From Fragilaria crotonensis (lineage: Eukaryota; Bacillariophyta; Fragilariophyceae; Fragilariales; Fragilariaceae), in contig JAKSYS010000595.1 in NCBI GenBank assembly GCA_022925895.1, positions 1 through 39,695 on the forward strand: 39,695 bases of DNA, in the 5' to 3' direction. Shown here one piece after another: positions 18,037 to 28,480 of the stretch. Numbering within the stretch: position 1 is the first letter of the stretch; the number at the start of each line of letters is the position of its first letter. Both the position numbers and the translations under genes were made by a program. The notes under the pieces were generated by a model. That model searched no databases. It was not told the DNA's origin and saw nothing but the letters and a program-made list of their open reading frames with translations.

Positions 18037-21000
18037 CAGTCCGGGCCTACTCTAGGGTATCATTTAGCGAATACGTTATCTCCCCCTTCTGTAGACAGCC
18101 TGCCCACTCCTCACGTTCTTCTCGATTCTGGTGCCACTGGCACGTTCGTTGCCACGTCCGACGTCGTCCACCTACATCGTCCCGTTCCGGTCTCCAATGG
18201 CCCCACCGTTCTCTCGGCTAGCGGTGATGTTATGTCTTCTGCCCTTCACGGTCTCCTCCCACTATCCTCCCGTCTGAGTGCACAGGCGCAGTCTGCTTTT
18301 GTTCTCGATGGTCTCCGTACTGGTACTCTCGTCTCCCTTGCTCAGCTCTGTGACGACGACTGCATCGCTATTTTTTCCAAATTCGATGTCAAAATAGTGA
18401 AGCGTGACACTGTCATCATCACTGGCACTCGCACCCCCAATGGTCTCTGGTCCATCCCTCTTGCTGCTCCTCCCCATCAGATTAATGGTATCCTTCGCCT
18501 TGATCGGTCTCGCGAAGCTCTTGCGATTTACCATCACACTGCCCTCGGTAGTCCCTCCCCTTCTACGCTCCTACGCGCGATTCGTCGCGGTCATCTCACC
18601 AGTTTCCCTGGCCTTACTACTCAGCTAATAAGCAAACATCTTCCTAAATCAATCGCTACTACTCTTGGACACCAAGATCAGGAGGCCAAGAACATTCGTT
18701 CCACTCGCTCAGTCCCACCTTCCGAAGCTTTCACTTCTGATTCCGACACTGATGTTGCTCCCTTACTTGCCCCCCGCACTCATCACGTTTCCGTCGTGCT
18801 CCTTGAAAACCAGTCGCTCCTCAAGTCTTATTCCGACCAAACCGGTCGCTTCCACGTCCCGTCCAGTCGCGGTAACAATTATATCTTTGTCCTCTACCAC
18901 CAGGACACTAACTCTATTCACGCGGTCGCCATTCCGAATCGGCAGGCCGCCAGCATCCGCAATGCTTGGGAGACCACTCACAAGTTGCTTCTGCGCCAGG
19001 GCCATCCTCCTGATCTCCATATTCTTGACAACGAATGTTCTCAAGATCTCAAAGACGCCTTCACGAAATACAAGATCCAATTCCAGCGAGTTCCCCCCAA
19101 AGAACACCGTGCTAACGCAGCCGAACGTGCCATCCGGACGTTCAAGAATCATTTCGTTTCCGTCCTTTGCACCGTCCACTCTAAATTCCCTCTCACTGAG
19201 TGGGATCGGCTCTTGCCTCAAACGACGCTGACCCTCAATCTCCTTCGTTCTTCCCGCATTCATCCTTCGTTATCGGCTCATGCTTCCCTTTTCGGCAACT
19301 ACGATTTCAATCGCACGCCGCTCGCCCCCATGGGCACTCAAATCGTTGCACACACTTCAGCCGACACTCGCACCCCCTTCGGCGAACACGGTAAAGTCGG
19401 CTGGTACATTGGTCCTTCGCTTGAACATTACCGTTGTTGGAAGTGCTACTTTCAGGACACGATGCACGAACGCGATGTTCTCAAAGTTGATTTCTTCCCT
19501 GAAAAAATCGCGTTTCCCGAATTCTCTCGCGAAGATTATCTCCGCCAAACTGCCGAAGACATGCTTCATTTGTTGCACCCCCAGCACCCTACCGCTTTCC
19601 CCCTTCACGATCCTCTTTCCTTTGGCCCTCCCATCCTCAACGCTTACGCTAAAGTAGCCGACATCCTTCGTCGTGCAGTCCACCCTCTCTCCTCCGCTCC
19701 TATCGCACCTGTCCCTCCACCGACTCTCGCTCCTGTTGCACCGCCTCCGAGGGTGCCGTCAGAAATCGCTGACCCTCCTCCTGCCCTACTCGCGTCTCCT
19801 CGTTCTGTCCTACCCCTTGCCCCTGTCTCACTTCCGAGGGTGCTCGTCTCCGCTTCCAGTAAACCGCTTCCGCTCCCTGCAGCCGTTCTCCGACAAAGCC
19901 CTCGCGCCCGCCTTACTCGCCTCATGTTCGACCCGCGCACTCATCGTCGCCTCCCTCTCGCCCAATCGATCCAACACGATCCCACCATTGCTGGCAAAAT
20001 GTACAATCCTACCACAGGCAAGCCCGAAACCATCGACTCTCTCCTCCGCGGACCTGATTCCCTGATCTGGTCTAATTCCCTTTCCAACGAATGGGGCCGC
20101 TGCACCCAAGGCCTCACCAAATCCCGCTCCGTTGGTGACCAAATCCTCGGCAACAACACCATGGTTTTCATTCATCCCCATCAGGTCCCGGCCGGTCGCA
20201 AAGTCACCTACGCCAACTTCGTGTGCACCATGCGCCCTGGCAAAGCTGAGCCCTATCGTATTCGCATGACCGTCGGCGGCGACCGGCTTGACGCTTACCA
20301 AGATGTTCGATCTCCGGCCATCGGTCTTGTCGACACAAAGCTTCATCTCAACAGTGTCATTTCTGACGCTCACCTTGGTGCTCGCTATTGCACTGGCGAT
20401 TTAAAGGATTTTTTTCCTCGTGTCTGATATGCCCATTTTCCAATACATGCGCATTCACCGCCGATATCTCACGGCCGAAGTCATTAGTGAGTACAATCTC
20501 ACCGATCCGCATTTCGACTCCAAGGGTTATATCTACGTCGAAATCCGCAAGGGTATGTACGGCCTCAAGGAGGCTGCCATCCTTGCATACGATCAACTCA
20601 AAGCGCACCTCGCCCCCTACGGTTACTTCCCTGTCACACACACTCCCGGACTCTGGCGCCACACCGACCGTCGCACCACGTTCACTCTTGCGGTTGATGA
20701 CTTTGGCATCAAGTTCTTCTCTCAGTCAGATGCTGATCATCTCTTCGCCGCGCTTGCTACCAAGTATGCCCTCACCAAAGACTGGACTGGCTCCAGTTAC
20801 CTCGGATTCAAGATCGCTTGGGACTACTCCGCCGGTCACGTTGACATCTCCATGCCAGGTTACGTACCCAAAGCACTTCTCGCCTTGCGTCATCCATCTC
20901 CCCTCCGACCTCAGCATTCCCCCGCATCTATGGACCGCTCCCGTGTACGGTCAGAAGGTTCAACTCGCGAACTCGGACATTTCCCCGCTTCTCGACAAAC

Positions 21001-21849
21001 TCGGTATCAAACGTGTGCAACAAATCTCTGGTCTCTTCCTCTATTACTCCCGCGGTTGCGATCCCACCATCATCGTCGCGTTGAACGAAATTTCCAACAG
21101 TCAAGCTGCTCCCACTGAACACACCAACAAAGCCTGTGACATGCTTCTTGATTACCTGTCCACGCATCCTGATGCCACGATTCGCTACCATGCCAGCGAT
21201 ATGGTCCTCGCTGTCTGCTCTGATGCTGCGTACCTTGTCCTTCCCAACGCTCGCAGTCGCGCTGCCGGCTATTTCTTCCTTACCAACCTTCCCAGCGCCA
21301 CCAGCTCTCCTCCCAGCCCCAAACTCAACGGCGCTGTCCATGTTCTATGTAAGACCATCCGTACTGTTGCTGCCTCTGCTTCCGAAGCTGAAACCGGCAG
21401 TCTTTTCCTCAACGCTCAGGAAGCCGTTCCTATGCGTACTGCCCTTGCTGAAATGGGTCATCCACAGCCTTCTAGTGGTACTCCTCTTGAAACCGACAAT
21501 TCCACTGCTCACGGCATCCTCCACGCCAAGTTCGCATGAAAAATCAAAGGCCTTCGACATGCGCTATCATTGGCTCAAAGATCGTATTTCCCAAAAACAC
21601 TTCAATCTCTACTGGAGTCCCGGCAAAACCAACAGTGCCGATTACTTTTCCAAGCACCACCCACCCGCCCATCACAAACTCATGCGTTCTCAGTATCTTC
21701 AGCGTGCTCTTGCCGCTCACGTCGCGCCGCCTACTGTGCGAGGGTGTGTTTCTCCCTACAGTAGTACCTCCGGGTTTCCCGATCCACAGATGACGTCACG
21801 TTGCGAGACTCTAGACTCGCACTCACCACTCATCTCATTAATCTACTAA
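18037..21849 (+). pseudogene. pol region of the copia element, frameshifted
   Basis: It continues in the gag frame directly after the UGA. Protease: LLDSGATGTFVA with active Asp near 18124. Integrase: catalytic D near 18835 (SDQTGRF), D at 19027 (LDNECS), E at 19123 (NAAERAIR). A Pro-rich linker spans about 19680-19900. Reverse transcriptase has VDD at 20693-20701. RNase H segments occur near 21219 and 21383-21500. Frame changes fall at about 20415 (in a run of seven T), 20890 and 21537. The final frame (KSKAFDMRYHWLKDRI...) runs through the LTR boundary and stops at 21847-21849 inside the 3' LTR. Catalytic residues are intact, so the damage is only in the frame. Confidence 0.9.
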
Positions 21850-21884
21850 GCTGCTCTTATTGATTAACTTCATACGTAGTGACA
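21747..21884 (+). repeat. 3' LTR of copia element (138 bp)
   Basis: No difference from the 5' LTR by direct comparison, offset 5125 bp. The pol frame runs about 100 bp into it. Confidence 0.95.
21791..21798. promoter_or_regulatory. CRE-like palindrome TGACGTCA in the 3' LTR
   Basis: Same site as in the 5' LTR. In this position it could act on the plus-strand gene at 22327, about 530 bp downstream (inference). Confidence 0.4.
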
Positions 21885-21889
21885 GTATC
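21885..21889 (+). repeat. Target site duplication (right), GTATC
   Basis: Exact copy of 16617-16621. Confidence 0.9.
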
Positions 21890-22326
21890 GTCCCCATTGT
21901 CGTCGAATATACGTGTAGTAAATTGTACCAGTACAAGACCAGTACCGGTACTGGGACCATGTAGCTCCAATACTGAAGGAGGAGGCGTACATACATACTA
22001 CAGCTGTACATACGTCGAATTTGCTGTTTGTTTGTTGTGAGATGTCACAACGAAGACGTCAAATACTTCCCAGCGCTAGCAGATGCCCGATTAATGTAGA
22101 AATTGAATGAGACATCTCAGCGGCGAAACCCTCATGAGCATCGTCTTTCTCGTAGTATTTCGTTGCCATCAATGACACCGGAATGCTTTTCAAAATTCTG
22201 ATATTCCCTGGTATATAGGGAAGCAAGACACCATGTCTGTCACTCTTTACGATCGGCATCACTCGAAGCAGCCATTTCTTTCATCCCACTCCTGAACATC
22301 TCATAAAAACACAAGAATCCGACACG
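21890..22326. other. Intergenic, promoter of the 22327 gene
   Basis: GTAC-rich at 21910-22012 (for example CCAGTACCGGTACTGG). Nothing else is seen. Confidence 0.6.
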
Positions 22327-23160
22327 ATGCGCATCTCCCTTACTCTCCTCGTCGCATCCCTCCCCACGCTCACCTCGGCGTTCCTCTTCCCTCAGCCCAT
22401 GTCCATCAAGGCTGGGTTGGTTCGCGTCACAGATGCCCAACAGGCCACAACGCTCAACATCAAATTGGACGTTGGAACGACCAAAGAATCCCGCATGAGC
22501 GTGAGCGGAATGATTTTGGAACTTGTGCCAAAGGTTGCGAATTACGTGCACCCCAAAATGCCTGGTGCCGACGGACCACACCCACAGCTTTCCAGCGGGG
22601 TCAGGACCTTGAATCTCATCGAAGATGGGTCGTACATTGACATGATGGGCAAAAAGACTGTCAAGGCATTAAATGGGTGCTGGGAAATGATATGGAGAGA
22701 GAATGGTGCGTTTGGTTCCCTCATCTGTGGCTTTGATATTCCTGAAGATTACATTCGCAATGACGCAACGCTTCCAAAGGGTCGCATGTACTTGAGTTTT
22801 CCCGTCTGGACCAAGATCGGGCTCAAGGACGCCCAAGAGGCCAAGGACAAGGTCTTGGCCATCACCGATGGGCACATGGAGGTAAAGAAGAATGAAATCG
22901 AACTGATGCAGGCAACTAACAACCCTTTCATGAAGGCGTTTCATTTCCGTAACGCCTTGGCTGCCATTGAGAAGTACACCCTCCACGATATCAACGCTGC
23001 CAAGATGGTCCCCACTGACAGTGAAGTCATTCCGCTCCAGGACGATTTGTTGCTTAGCACCAACGGAATGGTTTTCTCAAAAGAACGAGTCTTTTTCCAG
23101 GCGACTCATGACCTCTTGGGTATGGCCACGGCAAGTCCGGTTGCGCTACCAGTACCCTAA
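22327..23160 (+). CDS. Plastid-targeted or secreted protein of unknown function
   Basis: A 277-residue protein from the ATG at 22327. Residues 1-18 are a clear signal peptide ending LTSA, followed by FLFPQP. The Phe directly after the cleavage site fits the diatom plastid motif. Within the mature part, a region from about residue 110 to 165 (GCWEMIWRENGAFGSLICGF through GRMYLSFPVWTK) looks like a compact folded core with conserved-looking Trp and Gly. The sequence then turns helical (AKDKVLAITDGHMEVKKNE). I recognise no family. It is a single exon. The copia insertion lies 437 bp upstream. Confidence 0.75.
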   Translation: MRISLTLLVASLPTLTSAFLFPQPMSIKAGLVRVTDAQQATTLNIKLDVGTTKESRMSVSGMILELVPKVANYVHPKMPGADGPHPQLSSGVRTLNLIEDGSYIDMMGKKTVKALNGCWEMIWRENGAFGSLICGFDIPEDYIRNDATLPKGRMYLSFPVWTKIGLKDAQEAKDKVLAITDGHMEVKKNEIELMQATNNPFMKAFHFRNALAAIEKYTLHDINAAKMVPTDSEVIPLQDDLLLSTNGMVFSKERVFFQATHDLLGMATASPVALPVP

Positions 23161-24499
23161 TCAACAGACAGCCGCTTCTCCGAGGAGAAATTGAAACGCA
23201 AATACCTTCCGACCACCACAGCCTGTACTTTACTGCCAATACCGCCGTCATGCACCACACCATATTCCAATTTTCGGTGAAATCGAGTTGCACTGCTGTT
23301 TACATTATTCGATCTGTTGTTACCTAGAGAGAGATATCACATAGACCAGACACCCTTAACAATACGACCACGTTAATACAGAAACATACTACTTTCCTGT
23401 AGCCCGAGCACTTCTCAGAATGCATAACGTGAGGATTGATTGGGCCTGTTGACGATTGGTGATGATGTGATGCATCAAACAGCTGCAGACGCATGAAGCA
23501 TGGTATGGCCCATGTTCCCATGAAACATCGGGACTCGGTACTCGTACCAGGCACTCTACCGGTAGATAGGTCTACTGTATCATAGTCCGCAACAAAACAA
23601 AGCTTCGACGTTTTCAATATATGTATACATACATACTCTAAACTGTAAAATGTAAACTCATAACTGATAAAACCTCGTTTTAACCTATCATTTTCAATTG
23701 GGTTATGAACATTTACAAGGCTGTGTATCAATTTACTGGTACTATAGCGTCCCGGACTCCGGATCAGGAGTCAGGAGTACTTGTACCTTGTACTCGGAGT
23801 ACCAGGTACCATGTTACTATGCATACTGCATGTAATCTACATGCTACTATCAGTTATCAGTCAGTCAGTTATCACTTATATAAAGTGTACGATGCGTACG
23901 TAAAACTACGGTAGTACTCCAGTACCTGGTACTCTTGCCCGCCACGCGCCACTGCCACACCTTACAGAAATACTAATCCCATGGTACTCCAGTACTTGTA
24001 CTCAGTATCTAGCTAGTAGTACGCTCCGCTGCCAGCCGACAGAAACTCAAGTCGATCCTCCAAAGATCAAATCTACACAAGTAAACAAAAACAGAAACCA
24101 TTCTATCGCAACGACAGGAGTACAGTATTAACGAAATTGCGACTGATGTTTTAATGACATACTTGACCAATTCAGTGTTAGTACTGTATTGAAAATCCTG
24201 CTTCAACATCAATAAGTGACCAGATATCTCGAATCATATGCCGATCTTACACTGACACTTTTGACTTCCTTGAAGTTACCTAGTTAATAAACTGATAGTG
24301 ACGCACAGGCCCAGGGAAAGTCACTCGAAGCTTAAAATCTACACGAGTTCCGGTGACCTTGGACCCTATGAGTGACTGACATGACATTTTCTTTTCGATG
24401 CTGTACAGTATGATAGAAACATAAAACCCGTTCTACTGTTTCGAGAAATCGACGAAATCCTTTCGACAAATCACACCGCGCTTCGATCTATCTACCAAG
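23161..24499. other. Intergenic (1.3 kb), many GTAC palindromes
   Basis: Dense GTAC repeats at 23527-23580 and 23730-24020, with the exact 13-mer GTACTCGGAGTAC at 23790-23802, and GTACTCCAGTACCTGGTAC-like units near 23915-23935 and 23983-24003. ORFs of 60-135 codons here overlap these repeats and are not credible. Nothing else is seen. Confidence 0.65.
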
Positions 24500-25078
24500 A
24501 TGCAACCTTTCCACACACAGCCGTCATTTAAGCGCCCTGATTCAACGGGAACATCACTTGTGACAGTGAATGAAGTCAATCTCATGATGCTTGTCCGGGA
24601 CAACGACGACGACGACGACAAATCCCTTCAAGATATCAATGGTCAGAGTAGCTTCGGATCCATGTTCAACGCCAGTTTCTCTACCTTTCGGACCATGGTT
24701 GATCAGGCCATGGTGAACCTCAAGGACAATGTCGACTCGGAGATCACGGTTCCGCAGACTCAGCATGAAGTGATTCGTGGAAATGCGGTCAAGACAGAGA
24801 AGGATGCCAGAATTCGAGATATCATGATTGGGGATGAAGAATTTCGCCAGTTCAAGAAAACTATGCATGCTGATGGCGTTGTGACGACTAATGCGATCAA
24901 TCAAAGTATTTCGAGAAGCATCGGCAAAAGAGTATCAATGGATATGGCAAATCAGCAGACAAGACGAGCTGCTTCTATGAATTTAGTTGCCCAGCAAAGT
25001 ATCCGCAGTGCCCGGTTTGAGCAATCGACGGTTGGGAGCTTGAATACGTCGGTAGGCTTAAGCCATAATTGCAATTAA
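24500..25078 (+). CDS. Hypothetical protein with acidic run
   Basis: A 192-residue protein, ATG at 24500. It has a short Asp run (residues about 34-40, from GAC repeats), then hydrophilic, Gln/Asn-rich and probably helical sequence with TQ and SQ-like pairs. The second half (MANQQTRRAASMNLVAQQSIRSARFEQS) looks like an amphipathic or coiled helix. No signal peptide, membrane segment or known domain. The long clean frame and lack of a good competitor favour a real gene. Confidence 0.55.
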   Translation: MQPFHTQPSFKRPDSTGTSLVTVNEVNLMMLVRDNDDDDDKSLQDINGQSSFGSMFNASFSTFRTMVDQAMVNLKDNVDSEITVPQTQHEVIRGNAVKTEKDARIRDIMIGDEEFRQFKKTMHADGVVTTNAINQSISRSIGKRVSMDMANQQTRRAASMNLVAQQSIRSARFEQSTVGSLNTSVGLSHNCN

Positions 25079-25822
25079 AACCCTAATTTTACCATTATCT
25101 TAAACATGGGTGCGGCTTTCAGGAAAGAACACCTCACCAGAAGTAAATCCGCCTTGTTGCGCTATCCTTCTTCTCTCATGATTCACGTTCCATCTGAACG
25201 ACCACTGCTGGAGGCCTTTCAAATCAGTATCATTTTTGTGATACACAGGTGCCAGGGTAAAGCTTATATCTATTAACGTGACCTTAATATCGTTATAATG
25301 AAGGCCTTGTCTATCTTGCAGAAATTTCCTATGATCAACCACCTCAAAAACGACAACAAAACGTATGTAAAAATGCAACAGGAAGGTACGACTTTGTTGC
25401 TCACCATTGCAATCGGGAGACGGAAGTGTCCAATTCTAAGTCTGAGTGTCTTAGAGCGTTATCTTTATGGTACGCAGAATAATTAACCTAGTATTATGTA
25501 CTCGGAGTACCACTGACATATTCGTGAGGAATAAGTAATTAGAACATTCAGAATTGGCTTAAGCGTAAATGAACCTCATTGAGATGCCATCGGACAGATG
25601 TTCACTAATGATGTTTTGAAAAGTATTTCGATACCAATAAATGTTAAATACTACCTTCACTAATAATAGTTGAAGTGGAGAGATTACTGGGAGTAGGTCT
25701 AGTATGTCACGATCCTTTGTCCTCGGTCACAATCGAGATCTGGGTCGTCGGGGATCGGCGAGCCTTTGAATCCCCGTGACCCATGACCGATGATCCATGA
25801 CTCATAAGTCATAACTCATGAC
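25079..25822. other. Intergenic, left flank of the hAT-like element
   Basis: Contains the 13-mer GTACTCGGAGTAC at 25498-25510. At about 25784-25822 there is a degenerate tandem of ATGACYCATRA-like units just before the insertion. Two short ORFs (92 and 62 codons) are not convincing. Confidence 0.6.
25815..25822 (+). repeat. Target site duplication (left), CTCATGAC
   Basis: Eight bases next to the left terminal repeat; 26897-26904 reads CTCATAAC, 7 of 8 equal. An 8-bp duplication is the hAT superfamily length. Confidence 0.75.
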
Positions 25823-26896
25823 CAGGGGTGTCCTATTAAAGGCGGGCGCCTTAATTTTGGGGCCAATCGCCTTTTTGAAGCCTTGAAATAGCGCCTTAAA
25901 TAAGGTCCTGTAGATTCTACGCTACAAAGATACCATCGTGTAGAATTGTACGTGTACGTTTGTACGGAGCATTCTCGTAGCATAGTACGACAGTACTCCA
26001 GTAGATAATAAAAAACATACAGTAGACATGGATACAGTACCTTGTTGTACAGTTTTCAAGTATATCCGTAGCCAGTAGCAAGATGCTTTACTTGGACTTG
26101 GAACTCAACTGTTGCAGTGAAAAAAGCTGAAACAATTGAAGTTACTTCCATGATTGTTCATGGTGAGCTGTGAGGTCTGTTGGCAGTGTATTTTCATGAT
26201 GGACTGAAGTGGGGATGAGCGTTGCAGCTGCTCTGTACAGTCATGAACCTTAACTCTAATTCAAATCTAACCCCTAACTCCCACCGCCTTACACCGCCTT
26301 TTTGAAGGACCAAAAAAGCGCCTATATTAACTAATTAAGGCGCTGCTAGGCGCGCCGGCCCGGTCGCCTTAATTAGTTAATATAGGCGCTGTTTTAGACC
26401 TTCAAAAACGCGGTGTAAGGCGGTGAGGTTAGGGGTTAGGGTTTTGGGTGGTTTAGAGTTAAGGCTACAAATGTTGAGAGCACCTGCAAAGCTCATTTAA
26501 GTTCCGTCCATCAAGAAAATGGCACTGGTGACAGACATCCCACCTCCCCATGAACATTCATAAGTTATTTTTAGTGTATCAGCTCTTTTCTCACTGCAAT
26601 AGATCAGTTTGATGTCCAATTACAGCAATACCCTACTGGCTACTTGTACTACTGTAGTACTGTATACTGTACATTTGGTTACTGTATCCATGTCTACCGT
26701 ATGTTGTTAGTTACCTACTGGAGTACTATCATACTATGCTTAGGAGAATTCTCCGTACAAACATGTACGTATAATTCTACGTGATAGTATGTTGTAGGGT
26801 AGAATCAACGTGTGCTTATTTAAGGCGCTATTTTGAGGCTTCAAAAAGGCGAATAGCCCCAAAATTAAGGCGCCCGCCTTAAATAGGACACCCCTG
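25823..26896. mobile_element. Non-autonomous hAT-like foldback element, 1074 bp
   Basis: Ends are CAGGGGTGTCC and its reverse complement GGACACCCCTG, as in hAT terminal repeats, with an 8-bp duplication differing at one base. The two halves are inverted copies of each other along nearly the full length (arms about 25823-26346 and 26362-26896), similar over roughly three quarters of positions by eye. At the centre, 26317-26342 and 26365-26390 form a perfect 26-bp inverted repeat around a GC-rich spacer (GGCGCGCC). No transposase or other ORF lies inside. It would fold into one hairpin. Movement would need a hAT transposase from elsewhere. Confidence 0.82.
25868..26851. repeat. Four copies of a ~27-nt motif within the hAT-like element
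   Basis: A unit with a GCGC end, a T-rich middle and CTTCAAAAAGGCG at the other end is found at 26825-26851 and 26386-26413 in one orientation and at 25868-25894 and 26294-26321 in the other. Copies therefore lie near the ends and flank the centre. Subterminal repeats are typical transposase-binding sites in hAT elements. Confidence 0.7.
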
Positions 26897-26904
26897 CTCA
26901 TAAC
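26897..26904 (+). repeat. Target site duplication (right), CTCATAAC
   Basis: Partner of 25815-25822 with one difference. Confidence 0.75.
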
Positions 26905-27155
26905 ACATGCTCCCGTCGTAAAACTCTTGCAAAGATTGACAGCTAAGGGAGTACTACTGGATTACCAGGTACAGTTACAGAGCATTGTACTCGGAGGCGA
27001 ACGGTATGAACATCATCGGATCCAACTCCAAACGGATCGCCATCCACTGGGATTTCTGTGTTACTTGTACCAGCTACCGCCGAAACAGGAACCATGATAC
27101 AGTAGCGCACAATCACGCTTCGTATGGTCAACACAGTTCATGCACTCATGGAACA

Positions 27156-27890
27156 ATGGCCGCCTCAATGCTGGACGCATCATCGTCATCAAGCTCACAC
27201 CAACATGCCATATATCGTCGAAAAGTCTGTCAATATCTTTCTTCCATCAACAACCCCATTTTGAAGGAGATGGAGAGAACCCTAGGGCGACATGCACTCC
27301 AGAACGATCATGCAGTTGTTCCGGTCGTTACATCCACACTGCCACAACAAGTGATGGACAAAGAGATCAGATTTGATATGAGAGTCCCTCCTTCTCTCGT
27401 GCACTGCCACAATTGTGGTGTTTGCTTGAAGGGTCGCATTCGAATTCATGCCGTAAACCGTGGGAGCACACGACGACGACGTGCCTCCCGCCGTGTGGCA
27501 TTACGGAAAAGGGAGCAACAGCGATATTCCAAGTGTCCAACCGTGGGGCGGCTTGGAGATGACACCGAACGAGCAAAGGAGTTGGCTCGGTTATTTCAAG
27601 TCACGGATGGGACCTGCAAAAATGTTATTGCCCAAACGTGCGATCACTGTGGCACACAGCGCAAAATGAAGGGTATGGCTGTCACGAAAAGGGCAGCGAA
27701 GAGTTCCGTGGTCAAGCCGAAGGCGGAGGCAGCTAAACTGGAGAATGACACACATAGCGATGCTGTGAAGAAGCCTGATACGACTGGTGCGTTCCAATCC
27801 CCATTATTGGTTGGCAAAACCAAAAAGAAAAAGAAAAAACCTGAACCAAAGTCAGGTCTAATGAACTTCCTTTCCTCTCTCAATAATTGA
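27156..27890 (+). CDS. Zinc-ribbon protein, possibly RNase P Rpr2/Rpp21-like
   Basis: A 244-residue protein; I choose the ATG at 27156 (good context ACAATGG). The frame is open upstream, but that part holds GTAC repeat DNA and looks non-coding. After a Ser run there is a helical stretch. Then come two Cys pairs: CHNCGVCLKGRIRIH near residue 90 and TCDHCGTQRKMKG near 166. Between them lies a very basic Arg-rich segment. Paired CxxC knuckles with a basic face and the CGTQRK ending resemble the Rpr2/Rpp21/SNM1 family of RNase P and MRP subunits, but the spacing is long. The C-terminus is Lys-rich (KKKKKK), suiting a nuclear or nucleolar RNA-binding protein. It could instead be an unrelated zinc ribbon. 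Confidence 0.7.
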   Translation: MAASMLDASSSSSSHQHAIYRRKVCQYLSSINNPILKEMERTLGRHALQNDHAVVPVVTSTLPQQVMDKEIRFDMRVPPSLVHCHNCGVCLKGRIRIHAVNRGSTRRRRASRRVALRKREQQRYSKCPTVGRLGDDTERAKELARLFQVTDGTCKNVIAQTCDHCGTQRKMKGMAVTKRAAKSSVVKPKAEAAKLENDTHSDAVKKPDTTGAFQSPLLVGKTKKKKKKPEPKSGLMNFLSSLNN

Positions 27891-28480
27891 ACCAAACCAT
27901 AAATTGATGGAGACTCGGAGTACATAGTACATAGGTCACCGTTCAGCAATGGCACTGTATGACATACCTGGAAACGTACCGATGTTATGAGTACGGTACA
28001 GGTGTCACGGTCACTGCTTCGGCCTTACTGTTCTGGATCCCGGATGTGGGGGAGTGGTTGTTGCGCACCGTGCTGGTTGCAACACTGGAACGCGGACACC
28101 TCGGAGTCGCACAGCTGAGGTTATTCAACGCGTAACAGCGCCTGCCAACAATGTGTTTCCCGCAACGAATAGCTTCCGATGGACTGTATACTACGGCATG
28201 TACGTATTTGAGCGTATCAGTACCAGTAGAGGTACCTCGCTCGCTTCTGACATCAGCGCATTTCTGTGCATTGGGACGGCGCACCTCCGATGAAAAGTTG
28301 TGTTGAACAATATACAAAAATGTGTTGCACTTGGTGTGCGTTATTTGCCTTTCGGTCCTTTTTCTCACTGGTTCGCAGGCCACCGTAGAGGAATGCAGTT
28401 GATCTGCGTAATACAGTTATCGGCTTTGGTGTCCTCTCTCATCTTCAGTCCCATCGTTGACATCCAAATACACTTGTACA
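27891..28480. other. Intergenic between two plus-strand genes
   Basis: GTAC units at 27912-27940 (ACTCGGAGTAC), 27990-28002 and 28190-28235. ORFs on both strands of 70-130 codons show no coding character. Probably the 3' end of one gene and the promoter of the next. Confidence 0.55.

Larger units (their letters stand above)
16622..21884 (+). mobile_element. Ty1/copia LTR retrotransposon (diatom CoDi type), 5263 bp
   Basis: Complete structure: 5-bp target duplication, identical 138-bp LTRs, gag, then protease, integrase, reverse transcriptase and RNase H in copia order. Protein style (a GSPSPSTLL...HQDQEAKN pre-integrase region, VDDF at the polymerase site) resembles CoDi elements of diatoms. 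The coding region is broken: frame changes near 17000, 17130, 17205, 17322, 20415, 20890 and 21537, plus a UGA at 18034. This copy cannot make its own proteins as written. I could not match a primer-binding site after the 5' LTR to a tRNA 3' end; the polypurine tract before the 3' LTR is weak (GCGAGGG). Confidence 0.95.

Noticed and set aside
20402..20425. Programmed frameshift in reverse transcriptase at the T run
   Set aside because: The position is in the middle of a catalytic domain, where no retroelement uses programmed shifting; slippage or error is more likely.
23324..23731. 135-codon minus-strand ORF
   Set aside because: Intergenic, no domain, no splice partner; the region has GTAC repeats.
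25784..25822. Degenerate tandem units before the hAT-like element, considered as a CRISPR-like or satellite array
   Set aside because: Units are about 10-12 nt, irregular and few; just simple-sequence DNA at the insertion site.
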